DNA of 17,664 bases from Ruminococcus sp. CAG:403. Lineage in GTDB: Bacteria > Bacillota > Clostridia > Oscillospirales > Ruminococcaceae. This document shows, in pieces, positions 6,794-14,689 of the stretch. Location: positions 27,980-45,643 of the forward strand of contig FR899096.1 of the NCBI GenBank assembly GCA_000437255.1. The letters run 5' to 3'. The position numbers and the translations under genes are program-made. Position 1 is the first letter of the stretch, and each line of letters begins with the position of its first letter. The notes under the pieces were generated by a model, which saw only the letters and a list, made by a program, of their open reading frames with translations, was not told where the DNA came from and did not search any database.

Positions 6794-8782
6794 TCAAGTG
6801 GATGAAACCGTTGCTTTTGCTTTCGCTCTTGGTTTCTTCGCGGCAGTGGTTCTTGGTTTTGCGGCAGTGCTCTTTTTCACACTCTTGCGCTTCACCGGAG
6901 CATACTCCAAATAAACAACGGAAAGCGGCGCCAATGTCATAGAAATACTCTGCGGACAGTCATGCATGCCAATCTTTGTGGTTTTAAACACTTTTTCACT
7001 GACACCTGTTCCACCGAACTCGACGGCATCTGTATTAAAGACCAGACGATACCGTCCTTCCTTTGGAACGCCAATGCAATAATCAGTACGCTTTACCGGG
7101 CAGAAATTGCAGACAATCACCAGTTCTTTTCCGTCATCATCAATCCGTCGGAATGCAATGACGCTTTGCTGGTAGTCATCATGCGAAATCCAGCTAAAGC
7201 CCTGCCAGGAATCATCATCCTGCCAAAGCTGCGGATGTTCCAGATAAAATCGATTTAATTTTTCACTAAACAGAAGCATCTGCTGATGATCCTGCTGCTC
7301 CAGCAGCTGCCAATCCAGCTGCGTTTGATAGTTCCACTCATTGGACTGCGCAAATTCCTGTCCCATAAACAGCAGTTTCTTTCCTGGATGCGCCATCATA
7401 TAGCCCAGGAATGCACGATAGGAAGCAAATTTTTCCTCCCGATCACCTGCCATTTTATTCAGCATGGAGCATTTTCCATAAACAATTTCATCATGTGAAA
7501 TTGGTAAAATGTAGTTTTCCGAAAAGCAATAGAAAAATGAGAAAGTCAATTTATCATGATTAAACGCACGATAAATCGGATCCATTGAAATATAGCTGAG
7601 CATATCGTTCATCCAGCCCATATTCCACTTGAAATTGAATCCCAATCCGCCAATATCGGTTGGTTTTGTAACCAGCGGCCATGCGGTAGACTCTTCTGCA
7701 ATCATTAAAACATCCGGATGCTTAGCGAATGCAGCTTCATTTAAGCGGCGCAGGAAATTTACGGCTTCTAAGTTTTCATGTCCGCCGTACACATTTGCCC
7801 GCCATTCTCCATCCGGTCGGTCATAATCCAAGTACAGCATCGATGCAACAGCGTCTACCCGAATGCCATCGATGTGATATTCTTCCAGCCAGTAGCAAGC
7901 ACTGGAAATAAGGAAGGAGCAAACCTCTCCCTTTCCATAGTCAAAGACACGGGTTCCCCAGGCTTTATGCTCCATTTTCAACGGATCAGCATATTCATAA
8001 CAATACGATCCGTCGAACTCGCAAAGTCCTGCGGCATCTTTTGGAAAATGTGCCGGCACCCAGTCCAGAATTACACCAATTCCTGCCTGGTGGAACAAGT
8101 CCACCATTTTCTTAAAATCGTCCGGCGTTCCATGCCGGGAGGTCGGTGCATAGTAACCCGTTACCTGATAGCCCCAGGATCCATCATAAGGATATTCTGT
8201 CAGTGGCATGAATTCCACATGGGTATAGGACATTTTTTTCAGATACGGAATGATTTCTTCTGCAAATCCGAGATAACCGGGGAATGTCTCCCCTTCTTTT
8301 TTCTTCCAGGAACCCAAATGAACTTCATAAATATTCATCGGACTTTTATAAACAGAATGCAGTTTTTTCTGTTTCTGCCACGCATCATCTTCCCAGGTAT
8401 AATTGCTTTCATATAGCTTCGAAGCGGTACCTGGTCTTGTTTCAAAATGTACGCCGTATGGATCGGCTTTATCTAAAATACGGTGATCTGCCGTTTCAAT
8501 GCTGTATTTATAAGAAGCGAATTGCTTCAAATGCGGAATGGTAACTTCCCAGACAGAATCTGAGATTTTCTCCATTGGATTGCGTGTGCGATCCCATTGG
8601 TTGAACTCGCCGATCACAGAAACGCTCACTGCATTTGGCGCCCAAACCCGGAAGCGATGATAGCTTCCCCTGCCTCTGCGAAAAGCATGTGCTCCAAAGA
8701 ATTTATATGCCTCATAGTTCTTTCCTTGATGAAATAAGTAAAGCGGAAAATCATTTTCATTTGATTGATACGACGATGGCAT
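6794..8782 (-). CDS. glgB: 1,4-alpha-glucan branching enzyme GlgB (GH13_9) with a basic C-terminal tail
   Basis: A 662-residue enzyme that cuts alpha-1,4-glucan and re-attaches the piece by an alpha-1,6 bond. An N-terminal CBM48-type beta domain (about 40-115, with RVWAPNAVSVSVIGEFNQWD) precedes the GH13 barrel. Catalytic regions are DWVPAHF (240-246), GIRVDAVASMLY with nucleophile Asp310, MIAEES with the acid Glu at 363/364, and ISHDE with Asp431. After the C-terminal beta domain (ending near 629) comes a 33-residue tail with 12 Lys/Arg, many Ala and no acidic residue, resembling histone H1-type tails. The ATG at 8782 follows AGGAGGGG by 5 nt. It is the first gene of the glycogen operon, behind a strong promoter. 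Confidence 0.97.
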   Translation of the reverse strand: MPSSYQSNENDFPLYLFHQGKNYEAYKFFGAHAFRRGRGSYHRFRVWAPNAVSVSVIGEFNQWDRTRNPMEKISDSVWEVTIPHLKQFASYKYSIETADHRILDKADPYGVHFETRPGTASKLYESNYTWEDDAWQKQKKLHSVYKSPMNIYEVHLGSWKKKEGETFPGYLGFAEEIIPYLKKMSYTHVEFMPLTEYPYDGSWGYQVTGYYAPTSRHGTPDDFKKMVDLFHQAGIGVILDWVPAHFPKDAAGLCEFDGSYCYEYADPLKMEHKAWGTRVFDYGKGEVCSFLISSACYWLEEYHIDGIRVDAVASMLYLDYDRPDGEWRANVYGGHENLEAVNFLRRLNEAAFAKHPDVLMIAEESTAWPLVTKPTDIGGLGFNFKWNMGWMNDMLSYISMDPIYRAFNHDKLTFSFFYCFSENYILPISHDEIVYGKCSMLNKMAGDREEKFASYRAFLGYMMAHPGKKLLFMGQEFAQSNEWNYQTQLDWQLLEQQDHQQMLLFSEKLNRFYLEHPQLWQDDDSWQGFSWISHDDYQQSVIAFRRIDDDGKELVIVCNFCPVKRTDYCIGVPKEGRYRLVFNTDAVEFGGTGVSEKVFKTTKIGMHDCPQSISMTLAPLSVVYLEYAPVKRKSVKKSTAAKPRTTAAKKPRAKAKATVSST

Positions 8783-8812
8783 CGCAACCCCTCCTTTTTT
8801 TCTGGTACATAT

Positions 8813-8841
8813 ATTTTAACATATATTTGTACATTATTCAA
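8813..8841 (-). promoter_or_regulatory. Promoter of the glgBCDA operon
   Basis: On the minus strand the -35 is TTGAAT (8841-8836) and the -10 is TAAAAT (8818-8813) with a 17-nt spacer and an upstream TG (extended -10). Transcription should start near 8806, giving a leader of only about 23 nt that holds the ribosome site. The -10 region lies inside an imperfect 28-bp dyad (8805-8832, GTACA at both ends, 10 of 14 pairs matching), a plausible repressor site, though the region is very AT-rich. Confidence 0.72.
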
Positions 8842-8890
8842 GCTTTTTTAGGATTGGACAATAAACTTCATAGAATCGCCCATATTATTT

Positions 8891-8925
8891 TGCACATGTT
8901 TGTGCAGGTTGCACAAACATGTGCA
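8891..8925. promoter_or_regulatory. 35-bp double palindrome upstream of the glg operon promoter
   Basis: A perfect 16-bp inverted repeat (8891-8906 and 8910-8925) is separated by 3 nt. Each arm is itself a dyad, TGCACA-N4-TGTGCA, so four TGCACA half-sites alternate in direction. It lies 42 bp after the spoIIE stop and about 50 bp upstream of the glgB -35. No T-tract follows on either strand, so it is a poor intrinsic terminator and looks more like a tandem operator, although a strong RNA hairpin at the spoIIE 3' end is also possible. Confidence 0.65.
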
Positions 8926-8967
8926 CAGAAAATTTTGATGATTTTATTTTCATCTCTTTTCCAAGCA

Positions 8968-11211
8968 TTAATATTCCGATAATACAGCACGCACTCCGTA
9001 AACGGTTACATCATCATAATGTTGTCCTCCGGCAAACAAATCCGATTTGGAGCAGATTTCCTTTACAATATATTCCAAATCGTTACTGGAAAGCAACAAC
9101 TGTTTGATGAACTGATACGTTGCCTCTGAAACGCCGTCCGAGAGCATAATCAAGATATCATTGGCGCAAAAATCCAAATCTGTTTCCTGTACTTCACTGA
9201 CCGGCTGCATGCCAATCGGAAACGTCGGCGCGCTAATTTTTCGCACCATGCCGTTATGCCGCAAAAGAGTTGCACTGGCACCGGATTTCATCATGTGCAG
9301 CTGGCAGGTATCCAGATCAATGGCTGCCACATCCAGTGTAGCAAATGTCTCCTGATCGGACTTGGTCAGCATCAATCCATTCAGCATGCGAATGGCTGCA
9401 TGACAGGACATGCCACTGCTGATCAGCTTACGGAAGAGTTCCGTCAGCATTTTGGATTCCAGTGCAGCCTGACTGCCGCTTCCCATGCCATCAGAAATGA
9501 CAATATATGCCGTTCCGCTCCCATCCTGAAAGGAAACCGATGTATCTCCGGAAGGCTGTCCGACTTCTGCTGTTAAAGCGGCACAGGCTGTCTCCAATCG
9601 ATAGGTGCTACATTGTGCAATGCGATAACGCATGCTGGACTCATTTTTAATGGGATCCAATTCTTGTAGCGTCACATTTAATGTTTCCGAAAGAATATGA
9701 CAAATGGTTGGCATGCAGTGATCCAGTCCCTGATACTGACAGTACAGCTCAATCATCAGACGATTTTGTGCATTGTAATAGGCAACAACAGAATCACAAT
9801 AATAACCATAATGTTCCAGCTTGCGCAAGACCGTATCGGTAATTTCACCGCTGTAGCGCACTGCCATTTTACTGCCGATCGATGCGACCAATTCTTCAGT
9901 TGCCTGCAACTGTTCAAACAGAATGGTACGGTTTTCTTCCAGCTTCTCTGCAATCAGCTGCTGGGTTTTGCGTTCCCGTCTTGCCTGCTCAAAAACTGCA
10001 ACGAGCTGATTCTTACGGGTACAGTACTGTAATTCTTTTGGAATCGTAGAAAGCTGTAAATTCCGCCGACTTCCCAGCTGCTGAAATGCAGCTCGTGTGG
10101 TTTCATATTCCTTTTCCCAGCAATGCAGCCGATGCTTGCAGCTTTTGCATATTGTATCACTCAGACGAACCGGATCCTCCTTGCAGCGCTGCTGATTCTT
10201 TAAAATTGTAGAAATGGCTTTGGTGTCTTCCCGCACACTTCCAATGGAATCCGCCAAGAATTGCAAACGGGTATCCACGGACTGTAAAGCCGTTCGCTCT
10301 TCCCCCCAAGATGCCACAATCCATTTTTCCAGGCAGACTGGCTGTAACAGCAAAAAAGCAATACAGCCAAGCAGCATGTCCGAAAAAACAGAAAATTCCA
10401 GTTCCTGTACCCCAAATGTAATCTGCGCCAATAAATTCAGCGCTGCAAAAATGGCTGCAAATGCAATTCCCGGCATACTTGCCAGATATCCTGCCAACAA
10501 TCCTGTAATGGGCAAAAACAACAGCGGCAGACCAACCGTATTGTTGCAAAGCATTACACCGCAAGTGGTCAGCGCACCGCAAACAACGCCGCCTGTATGC
10601 TTATACTTTCTGGCGGCAAGCAACGTAACGGCAATGCCAGCGATTCTGCCGGGATTCATGGTCGGAAAGTCGAAGGAGCCAAGCGTTGCAATGGCCAGAA
10701 TGTAAACCACAGCCGCTGCACATCCCATGGAAGACTTCAGCTGAATTTTTCCATTGGTGCGAAATCCGTTTAAAACGGTATGAACAAAATAAGCAGCCGT
10801 TCCGGTCATACAAGCGGCTGTGGTGTTGGCAAGCACCTGATACCCACTCAGATCGGAAAGGACTGCGGCTGCAATCGTTGCTGCGAATACGCACAGTCCG
10901 GTTTGCCAGGCAATCCGCACGCCGGATTGTGTCTGCGTGCGGAACATCTGCACAGATGCCAACAGAACCAGCGCAAACAAAAACACCAAATGTTCCAGCA
11001 AAGTACCGGTAAACAAGTCCATCAGCAGCATCCCAACTAGAACCGAAATGCTGCCAAGCGGGGACAGACTCCCTGCAATGGCAATGGGAATGGGAGATGG
11101 AATGCTGCCAATGGTTGCCGCAGAAAAAAGAAAACCTGCAAAAAATGCAAGTCCTGCTTCTACAAGAACCGGGGAAAAAATGGATTGCTGAAAGAATTTT
11201 GTCATGCGCAT
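8968..11211 (-). CDS. spoIIE: Stage II sporulation protein E (SpoIIE), membrane PP2C phosphatase
   Basis: SpoIIE dephosphorylates the anti-anti-sigma factor SpoIIAA at the sporulation septum, releasing sigma F in the forespore. The N-terminal third is a run of hydrophobic helices (from FSPVLVEAGLAFFAGFLF onward), as in the ten-helix domain of B. subtilis SpoIIE. A central soluble region holds a Cys cluster, CKSCKHRLHCWEK. The C-terminal PP2C domain shows SDGMGSGSQAA, MLSDGVSEA and YDDVTVYGV metal-site motifs. The frame is open to a TTG at 11409, but that lies in the T-run of the preceding terminator. ATG 11286 overlaps a TATAAT, and codons between 11286 and 11211 (ATA, AGG, GGG) are unlike the gene. 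I chose ATG 11211 (747 residues), with AGAAGGG upstream at a rather long 12 nt; 11259 and 11286 remain possible. Confidence 0.93.
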   Translation of the reverse strand: MRMTKFFQQSIFSPVLVEAGLAFFAGFLFSAATIGSIPSPIPIAIAGSLSPLGSISVLVGMLLMDLFTGTLLEHLVFLFALVLLASVQMFRTQTQSGVRIAWQTGLCVFAATIAAAVLSDLSGYQVLANTTAACMTGTAAYFVHTVLNGFRTNGKIQLKSSMGCAAAVVYILAIATLGSFDFPTMNPGRIAGIAVTLLAARKYKHTGGVVCGALTTCGVMLCNNTVGLPLLFLPITGLLAGYLASMPGIAFAAIFAALNLLAQITFGVQELEFSVFSDMLLGCIAFLLLQPVCLEKWIVASWGEERTALQSVDTRLQFLADSIGSVREDTKAISTILKNQQRCKEDPVRLSDTICKSCKHRLHCWEKEYETTRAAFQQLGSRRNLQLSTIPKELQYCTRKNQLVAVFEQARRERKTQQLIAEKLEENRTILFEQLQATEELVASIGSKMAVRYSGEITDTVLRKLEHYGYYCDSVVAYYNAQNRLMIELYCQYQGLDHCMPTICHILSETLNVTLQELDPIKNESSMRYRIAQCSTYRLETACAALTAEVGQPSGDTSVSFQDGSGTAYIVISDGMGSGSQAALESKMLTELFRKLISSGMSCHAAIRMLNGLMLTKSDQETFATLDVAAIDLDTCQLHMMKSGASATLLRHNGMVRKISAPTFPIGMQPVSEVQETDLDFCANDILIMLSDGVSEATYQFIKQLLLSSNDLEYIVKEICSKSDLFAGGQHYDDVTVYGVRAVLSEY

Positions 11212-11284
11212 AGCTGTTGTGTTCCCTTCTGTGAAATACTGCCCATCCAATGATGCCATCCTCTGCTCAAAGGGGGTTATTCTC

Positions 11285-11314
11285 ATTATACCGAACCGTT
11301 CTTGCAGGAACGGT
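11285..11314 (-). promoter_or_regulatory. Possible spoIIE promoter with an operator-like dyad
   Basis: A perfect TATAAT (minus strand, 11290-11285) lies 73 bp upstream of the chosen spoIIE start. Just upstream is a perfect 7-bp dyad, ACCGTTC-N6-GAACGGT (11295-11314), where the spacer of a promoter would lie. No good -35 is present 16-18 nt from the -10, so activation by another factor is possible. No match to the Spo0A box TGTCGAA is seen. The dyad lacks a T-tract and is not a terminator. Confidence 0.45.
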
Positions 11315-11408
11315 CGATTTTTCGTGGTATATTTTAGAAGAAGTTCCCACTTTCTCCCATTGCCGCAGCATGTACTGCGTTTCCGGTCTAATTTGGGATT
11401 TGCAAGCA

Positions 11409-11456
11409 AAAATAAAAGCCGACAGCCGTACCAAAATCACGGTACAGCTGTCGGCT
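11409..11456 (-). terminator. Strong intrinsic terminator of the pectin lyase gene
   Basis: On the minus strand AGCCGACAGC pairs with GCTGTCGGCT (11456-11447 with 11426-11417). An inner GTACC/GGTAC stem, one mismatch and an 8-nt loop (11440-11433) complete the hairpin, followed by TTTATTTTT. It lies 13 nt after the lyase stop and separates that gene from spoIIE. Confidence 0.93.
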
Positions 11457-11469
11457 GTGCATTCTATTT

Positions 11470-14400
11470 TTATTGTTTGGGCAAACCGCTGATTCTTCCG
11501 ATCAGGAATTCCAGCAATGCCATCACATCTTGTTGATCCAGTGCAGCATCTGTTGCATCACAGTTCGCATTGATATCCTGCTGTGCATTGAACGCAATCG
11601 CACCACGCCAATACTTCTGGAACGTAATCAAATCAGACAGTGAAACCGTTCCATCCAAGTTGACATCCCCAAACAATGCAGAGGAAGAAATGGTCGTGTT
11701 GGTGGTCGTAGCAGGCTGTTCCGTTGCATGGGTAACAGTTGTCGTAACCGATGCAGGCGGAACTGTACCAGCAGTGGTAGCAGCTGTTGTAACAGTTGTT
11801 TCTGTAGTCGTTGGCGCTGCTGTTGTGGTGGTGACAGGAGTTGTTGTCACAACCGGAAGCGTATAGTCTACTTCCTCTAAGATCCACTTCTGGCTATCGG
11901 CACCGGAAAAGCTCCATTGCAGGATGTTGGCACCGCTATCCGTAGAATCCGATGCCACTGCCACAGCGGACAAATCCTTGGAAGCACGCGTCACAATGGC
12001 AATGCTTCCGTCTTCCAGATCGACCAATTTAAAGTATTGGCTGCTGTAGCCATTCTTTTCCTGAATATTTACATTGGTGCCATCTGTTCCACTTCCATCT
12101 ACATTCAGCAGGAATGTCTGCCCATCTCCCAATGCAGAATAAATGTAGTAATAGCCCCAATTGATCTTCTTAACGTGCCAAACATTGTGTGCAGCCGGTC
12201 CGTTTGCGCCCCACTGCTGAACGTTGGCTCCATTCTCTTTCTTTCCACCATCTACTTCCAGGTACTTTCCGCTTCCTACATTTTTGAACATGTAGCATTT
12301 GCTTTCATCCAGTTCCATACCATCTTTGATGGTGATTTTTTCCGCAGTCCACTTTTGGGAATCTGTTTCATTGCAGCTCCACTGCAAAACATTGGCGCCC
12401 AATTCCGTAGAATTTCCGGAAACGCCCAGACAGCTGTCATCCTTTGTCGCCTTGGTGGTAATAGTGTAGGAACCGTCTGCATTCTTTACAAATTTAAAGA
12501 GCTGTGCATCAGACTTGGTATCCGACCAGATTCCAATATTGGCACCATCCTCCGGATTTCCATATGCAAGATCCAAGTAGTAGGTCTTGCCATCTCCTAC
12601 ACAGGAACGTACATAATAATATCCGTTTCCGGCATCGACCAGCTTCCAGGTATTAGCGGTGCTTTCTTCGGCTGCGCCCTGCTGTACATTGATACCATTT
12701 TCTGCTGCACCGTCTGCAACTTCCAGATACAAACCGCTGCCGACATTCCGGAACATGTACTTATTGGATGTGTCCATAGTATCGCCCTGCTTTTCCGGCG
12801 TCACCGGCTGCACGCTGCCGCCCAGAACCGATACATTCGGACGAGCCGGAAGCGGCTGATCGGAACCGAGATAAAAACTTGCATGCGGCGGCTGGTTGTA
12901 CGCAATGTTCTGTCCAGCTACCTGATTCCGATACTGTGGGTCATGCATCAAGGTAGTAATCCGGTAATCCGTATCATAAGTGGTAGAATAAATCCGTACA
13001 GATTTTCCATCCGCAGCACGTACAATCAATTCTTCCCGCCAGTCGCCAAACAAATCCGCAGACAGGCAAGGCGTTCCCTTTGTGGTATTACAAGTATAAT
13101 ATCCATCCGTGGAAAGCAATGTTTTCAATGTACCGTTCTCCTGCATTTTGGAAATCGTAGCCGGAGAATCGGTGTAGCCATCTAAGATTTCCCGTTCCAA
13201 ATCACCGTCCCAGTAAGACAGGAAATTAATCGCCGGACGACGACAGGAAAGCGTGTTACCGGATCCATCGTAGACGTCATTGTTTAAGCCCCAAAATTCT
13301 GCGCCGTCATTGCCTGCCCACACATTATCGGCACAGCATCTGCCGGTATCACCGCCTCCGTCCTTGTGGAAAATAATTTTGCCGTTGGAAGCATCCACCA
13401 AGGAAACACCGTACGGTTTGTCTTCATGACAAATCCAAAGTTCCAGCCCTTTTCGTTCCGGCAGGAAATCTCCCAAATGCATGGCATCTCCATGCCCACG
13501 ATTCAGGCACCAAAGTACTGAGCCGTCATCATCCAAGCATGTGCTGCCCAAAACCAGTTCTTGTTTGCCATCGTTGTCAACATCAGCAGGCATACAGTTG
13601 TGATTTCCGTCTCCATATCCCGGAGAGGAACTGGAATTTCCACTGTCAAAGAACCAGCGCTGTACCAATTTCTTATTGACTACATCATAGGCACAAGCGG
13701 TCATTCTGGTATAATATCCACGAACCGTAATGGCACTGGGACGTTCCCCGTCCAGATATGCCACTGCACCCAAATAACGGTCACAGCGATTTCCGTATTT
13801 GTCTCCCCAACTGCTGACCGTTCCTCTTGGTGGATTATAGTTAACTGTATCCAGTGCAGCACCTGTTGCGCCATCAAACAGCGTATAGTATTCCGGTCCA
13901 TCTAGGATATAACCCTTGGAATTGCGGTATGTTTTGGAACCATCTCCAATGACCTTTCCGGTTCCATCTTTGGTGCCGTCTGCGGTTTTACAGGTCAGTT
14001 CTACTTTTCCATCCAGGTCAAAGTCTGCCACCAGCATTTGGGTGTAATGTGCCCCTGCCCGAATGTTATAGCCCAAATCAATCCGCCATAACTTCTTACC
14101 ATTGAGCTTATAGCAATCGATGTATACTTTATCGGTTTTTCCAGCCTTGGAATTGTCCTGCGAATTGGAAGGATCCCATTTGACAAACAATTCATACTCG
14201 CCGTCCCCATCCACATCTCCAACCGTGCAGTCATTCGGACTGTAGGTACAGCCGGAACTGGTTGGCTGATCCAGCGGCAAATCAAAATAAGCAGCGCCGG
14301 ACTGCATTGTACAAGTGGAGGAATTCACGACCTTTCCATCTACCACAGCATCCACCCGATAAGCAGAAGCTGCGGAACCGCCTGCATCCAAATAACAGGT

Positions 14401-14541
14401 TGCCATATTCTGTTCGCTGGTATAAATCAGCTGATTGTCTCGATATAACCGAAAAACGGTCTGATCCGGATCGTTTGCCAGGAACCGCCAGCTGACCAGC
14501 ATGCCGGATCCAGTTGAAACGGCAGAAATACCACGATTCAA
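11470..14541 (-). CDS. PL11 rhamnogalacturonan lyase with tandem ricin-type domains and dockerin; 5' end apparently defective
   Basis: From the TTG at 14541 the frame gives 1023 residues. Residues 1-580 match family PL11 (YesW-like) lyases that cleave rhamnogalacturonan I of pectin: LNRGISAVSTGSGMLVSWRF, GDVDGDGEYELFVKWDPSNS, NIRAGAHYTQMLVADFD and CKTADGTKDG. Two ricin/CBM13-like domains follow (about 586-734 and 735-890, each ending in a Q-x-W-type repeat), then a Thr-rich linker (891-954) and a dockerin (955-1023) with a canonical first calcium loop, GDVNLDGTVSLSD. The TTG is not the natural start: upstream codons keep reading like the family (SVSKLTAQAAGTYQVEA, ending as a signal peptide would), until a stop at 14628-14626 with no ATG, GTG or TTG between. 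A truncated or frameshifted gene is likely. It follows the regulator gene on the same strand. Confidence 0.88.
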   Translation of the reverse strand: MNRGISAVSTGSGMLVSWRFLANDPDQTVFRLYRDNQLIYTSEQNMATCYLDAGGSAASAYRVDAVVDGKVVNSSTCTMQSGAAYFDLPLDQPTSSGCTYSPNDCTVGDVDGDGEYELFVKWDPSNSQDNSKAGKTDKVYIDCYKLNGKKLWRIDLGYNIRAGAHYTQMLVADFDLDGKVELTCKTADGTKDGTGKVIGDGSKTYRNSKGYILDGPEYYTLFDGATGAALDTVNYNPPRGTVSSWGDKYGNRCDRYLGAVAYLDGERPSAITVRGYYTRMTACAYDVVNKKLVQRWFFDSGNSSSSPGYGDGNHNCMPADVDNDGKQELVLGSTCLDDDGSVLWCLNRGHGDAMHLGDFLPERKGLELWICHEDKPYGVSLVDASNGKIIFHKDGGGDTGRCCADNVWAGNDGAEFWGLNNDVYDGSGNTLSCRRPAINFLSYWDGDLEREILDGYTDSPATISKMQENGTLKTLLSTDGYYTCNTTKGTPCLSADLFGDWREELIVRAADGKSVRIYSTTYDTDYRITTLMHDPQYRNQVAGQNIAYNQPPHASFYLGSDQPLPARPNVSVLGGSVQPVTPEKQGDTMDTSNKYMFRNVGSGLYLEVADGAAENGINVQQGAAEESTANTWKLVDAGNGYYYVRSCVGDGKTYYLDLAYGNPEDGANIGIWSDTKSDAQLFKFVKNADGSYTITTKATKDDSCLGVSGNSTELGANVLQWSCNETDSQKWTAEKITIKDGMELDESKCYMFKNVGSGKYLEVDGGKKENGANVQQWGANGPAAHNVWHVKKINWGYYYIYSALGDGQTFLLNVDGSGTDGTNVNIQEKNGYSSQYFKLVDLEDGSIAIVTRASKDLSAVAVASDSTDSGANILQWSFSGADSQKWILEEVDYTLPVVTTTPVTTTTAAPTTTETTVTTAATTAGTVPPASVTTTVTHATEQPATTTNTTISSSALFGDVNLDGTVSLSDLITFQKYWRGAIAFNAQQDINANCDATDAALDQQDVMALLEFLIGRISGLPKQ

Positions 14542-14660
14542 TGCCTCGACCTGATAGGTTCCAGCTGCTTGAGCCGTTAATTTCGAAACAGAATGGGCAT
14601 GCGGCAGCCCTGTGCAAAGTGACCCCTAAAACAATTCGAAATTCTGATACACACTATGAT

Positions 14661-14689
14661 ATTATAATTTTCTCCCCACAATATATTGT
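14661..14689 (-). promoter_or_regulatory. Possible lyase promoter region with a 12-bp palindrome
   Basis: On the minus strand a TATAAT (14666-14661) lies downstream of a perfect 12-bp palindrome, ACAATATATTGT (14678-14689), which touches the stop codon of the regulator gene. The hexamer at -35 spacing is ACAATA, a poor match. The palindrome could be an operator used by the neighbouring regulator, but the region is AT-rich and the evidence is thin. No terminator is seen between the regulator and lyase genes. Confidence 0.3.

Noticed and set aside
8891..8925. The double palindrome as a CRISPR repeat or a mobile-element end
   Set aside because: There is only one copy in the window, with no spacers, no flanking target duplication and no transposase or cas gene.
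11212..11409. A longer SpoIIE starting at TTG 11409
   Set aside because: That codon lies in the T-run of the lyase gene's terminator. The added residues do not look like SpoIIE and use unusual codons.
11570..11866. A Val-rich + strand open frame
   Set aside because: It is the reverse complement of the repetitive Thr-rich linker and dockerin codons of the lyase, which explains the low complexity.
11917..13185. A 422-codon open frame on the + strand
   Set aside because: It lies entirely opposite the PL11 lyase, whose frame has clear family motifs. Its translation has no recognisable domain and no ribosome site, so it is an antisense shadow.
14282..14617. A minus-strand frame starting at TTG 14617 after an AGGGG that could serve as ribosome site
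   Set aside because: It runs out of frame with the PL11 coding sequence and encodes no recognisable protein. At most it marks where the original lyase start may have been before a frameshift.
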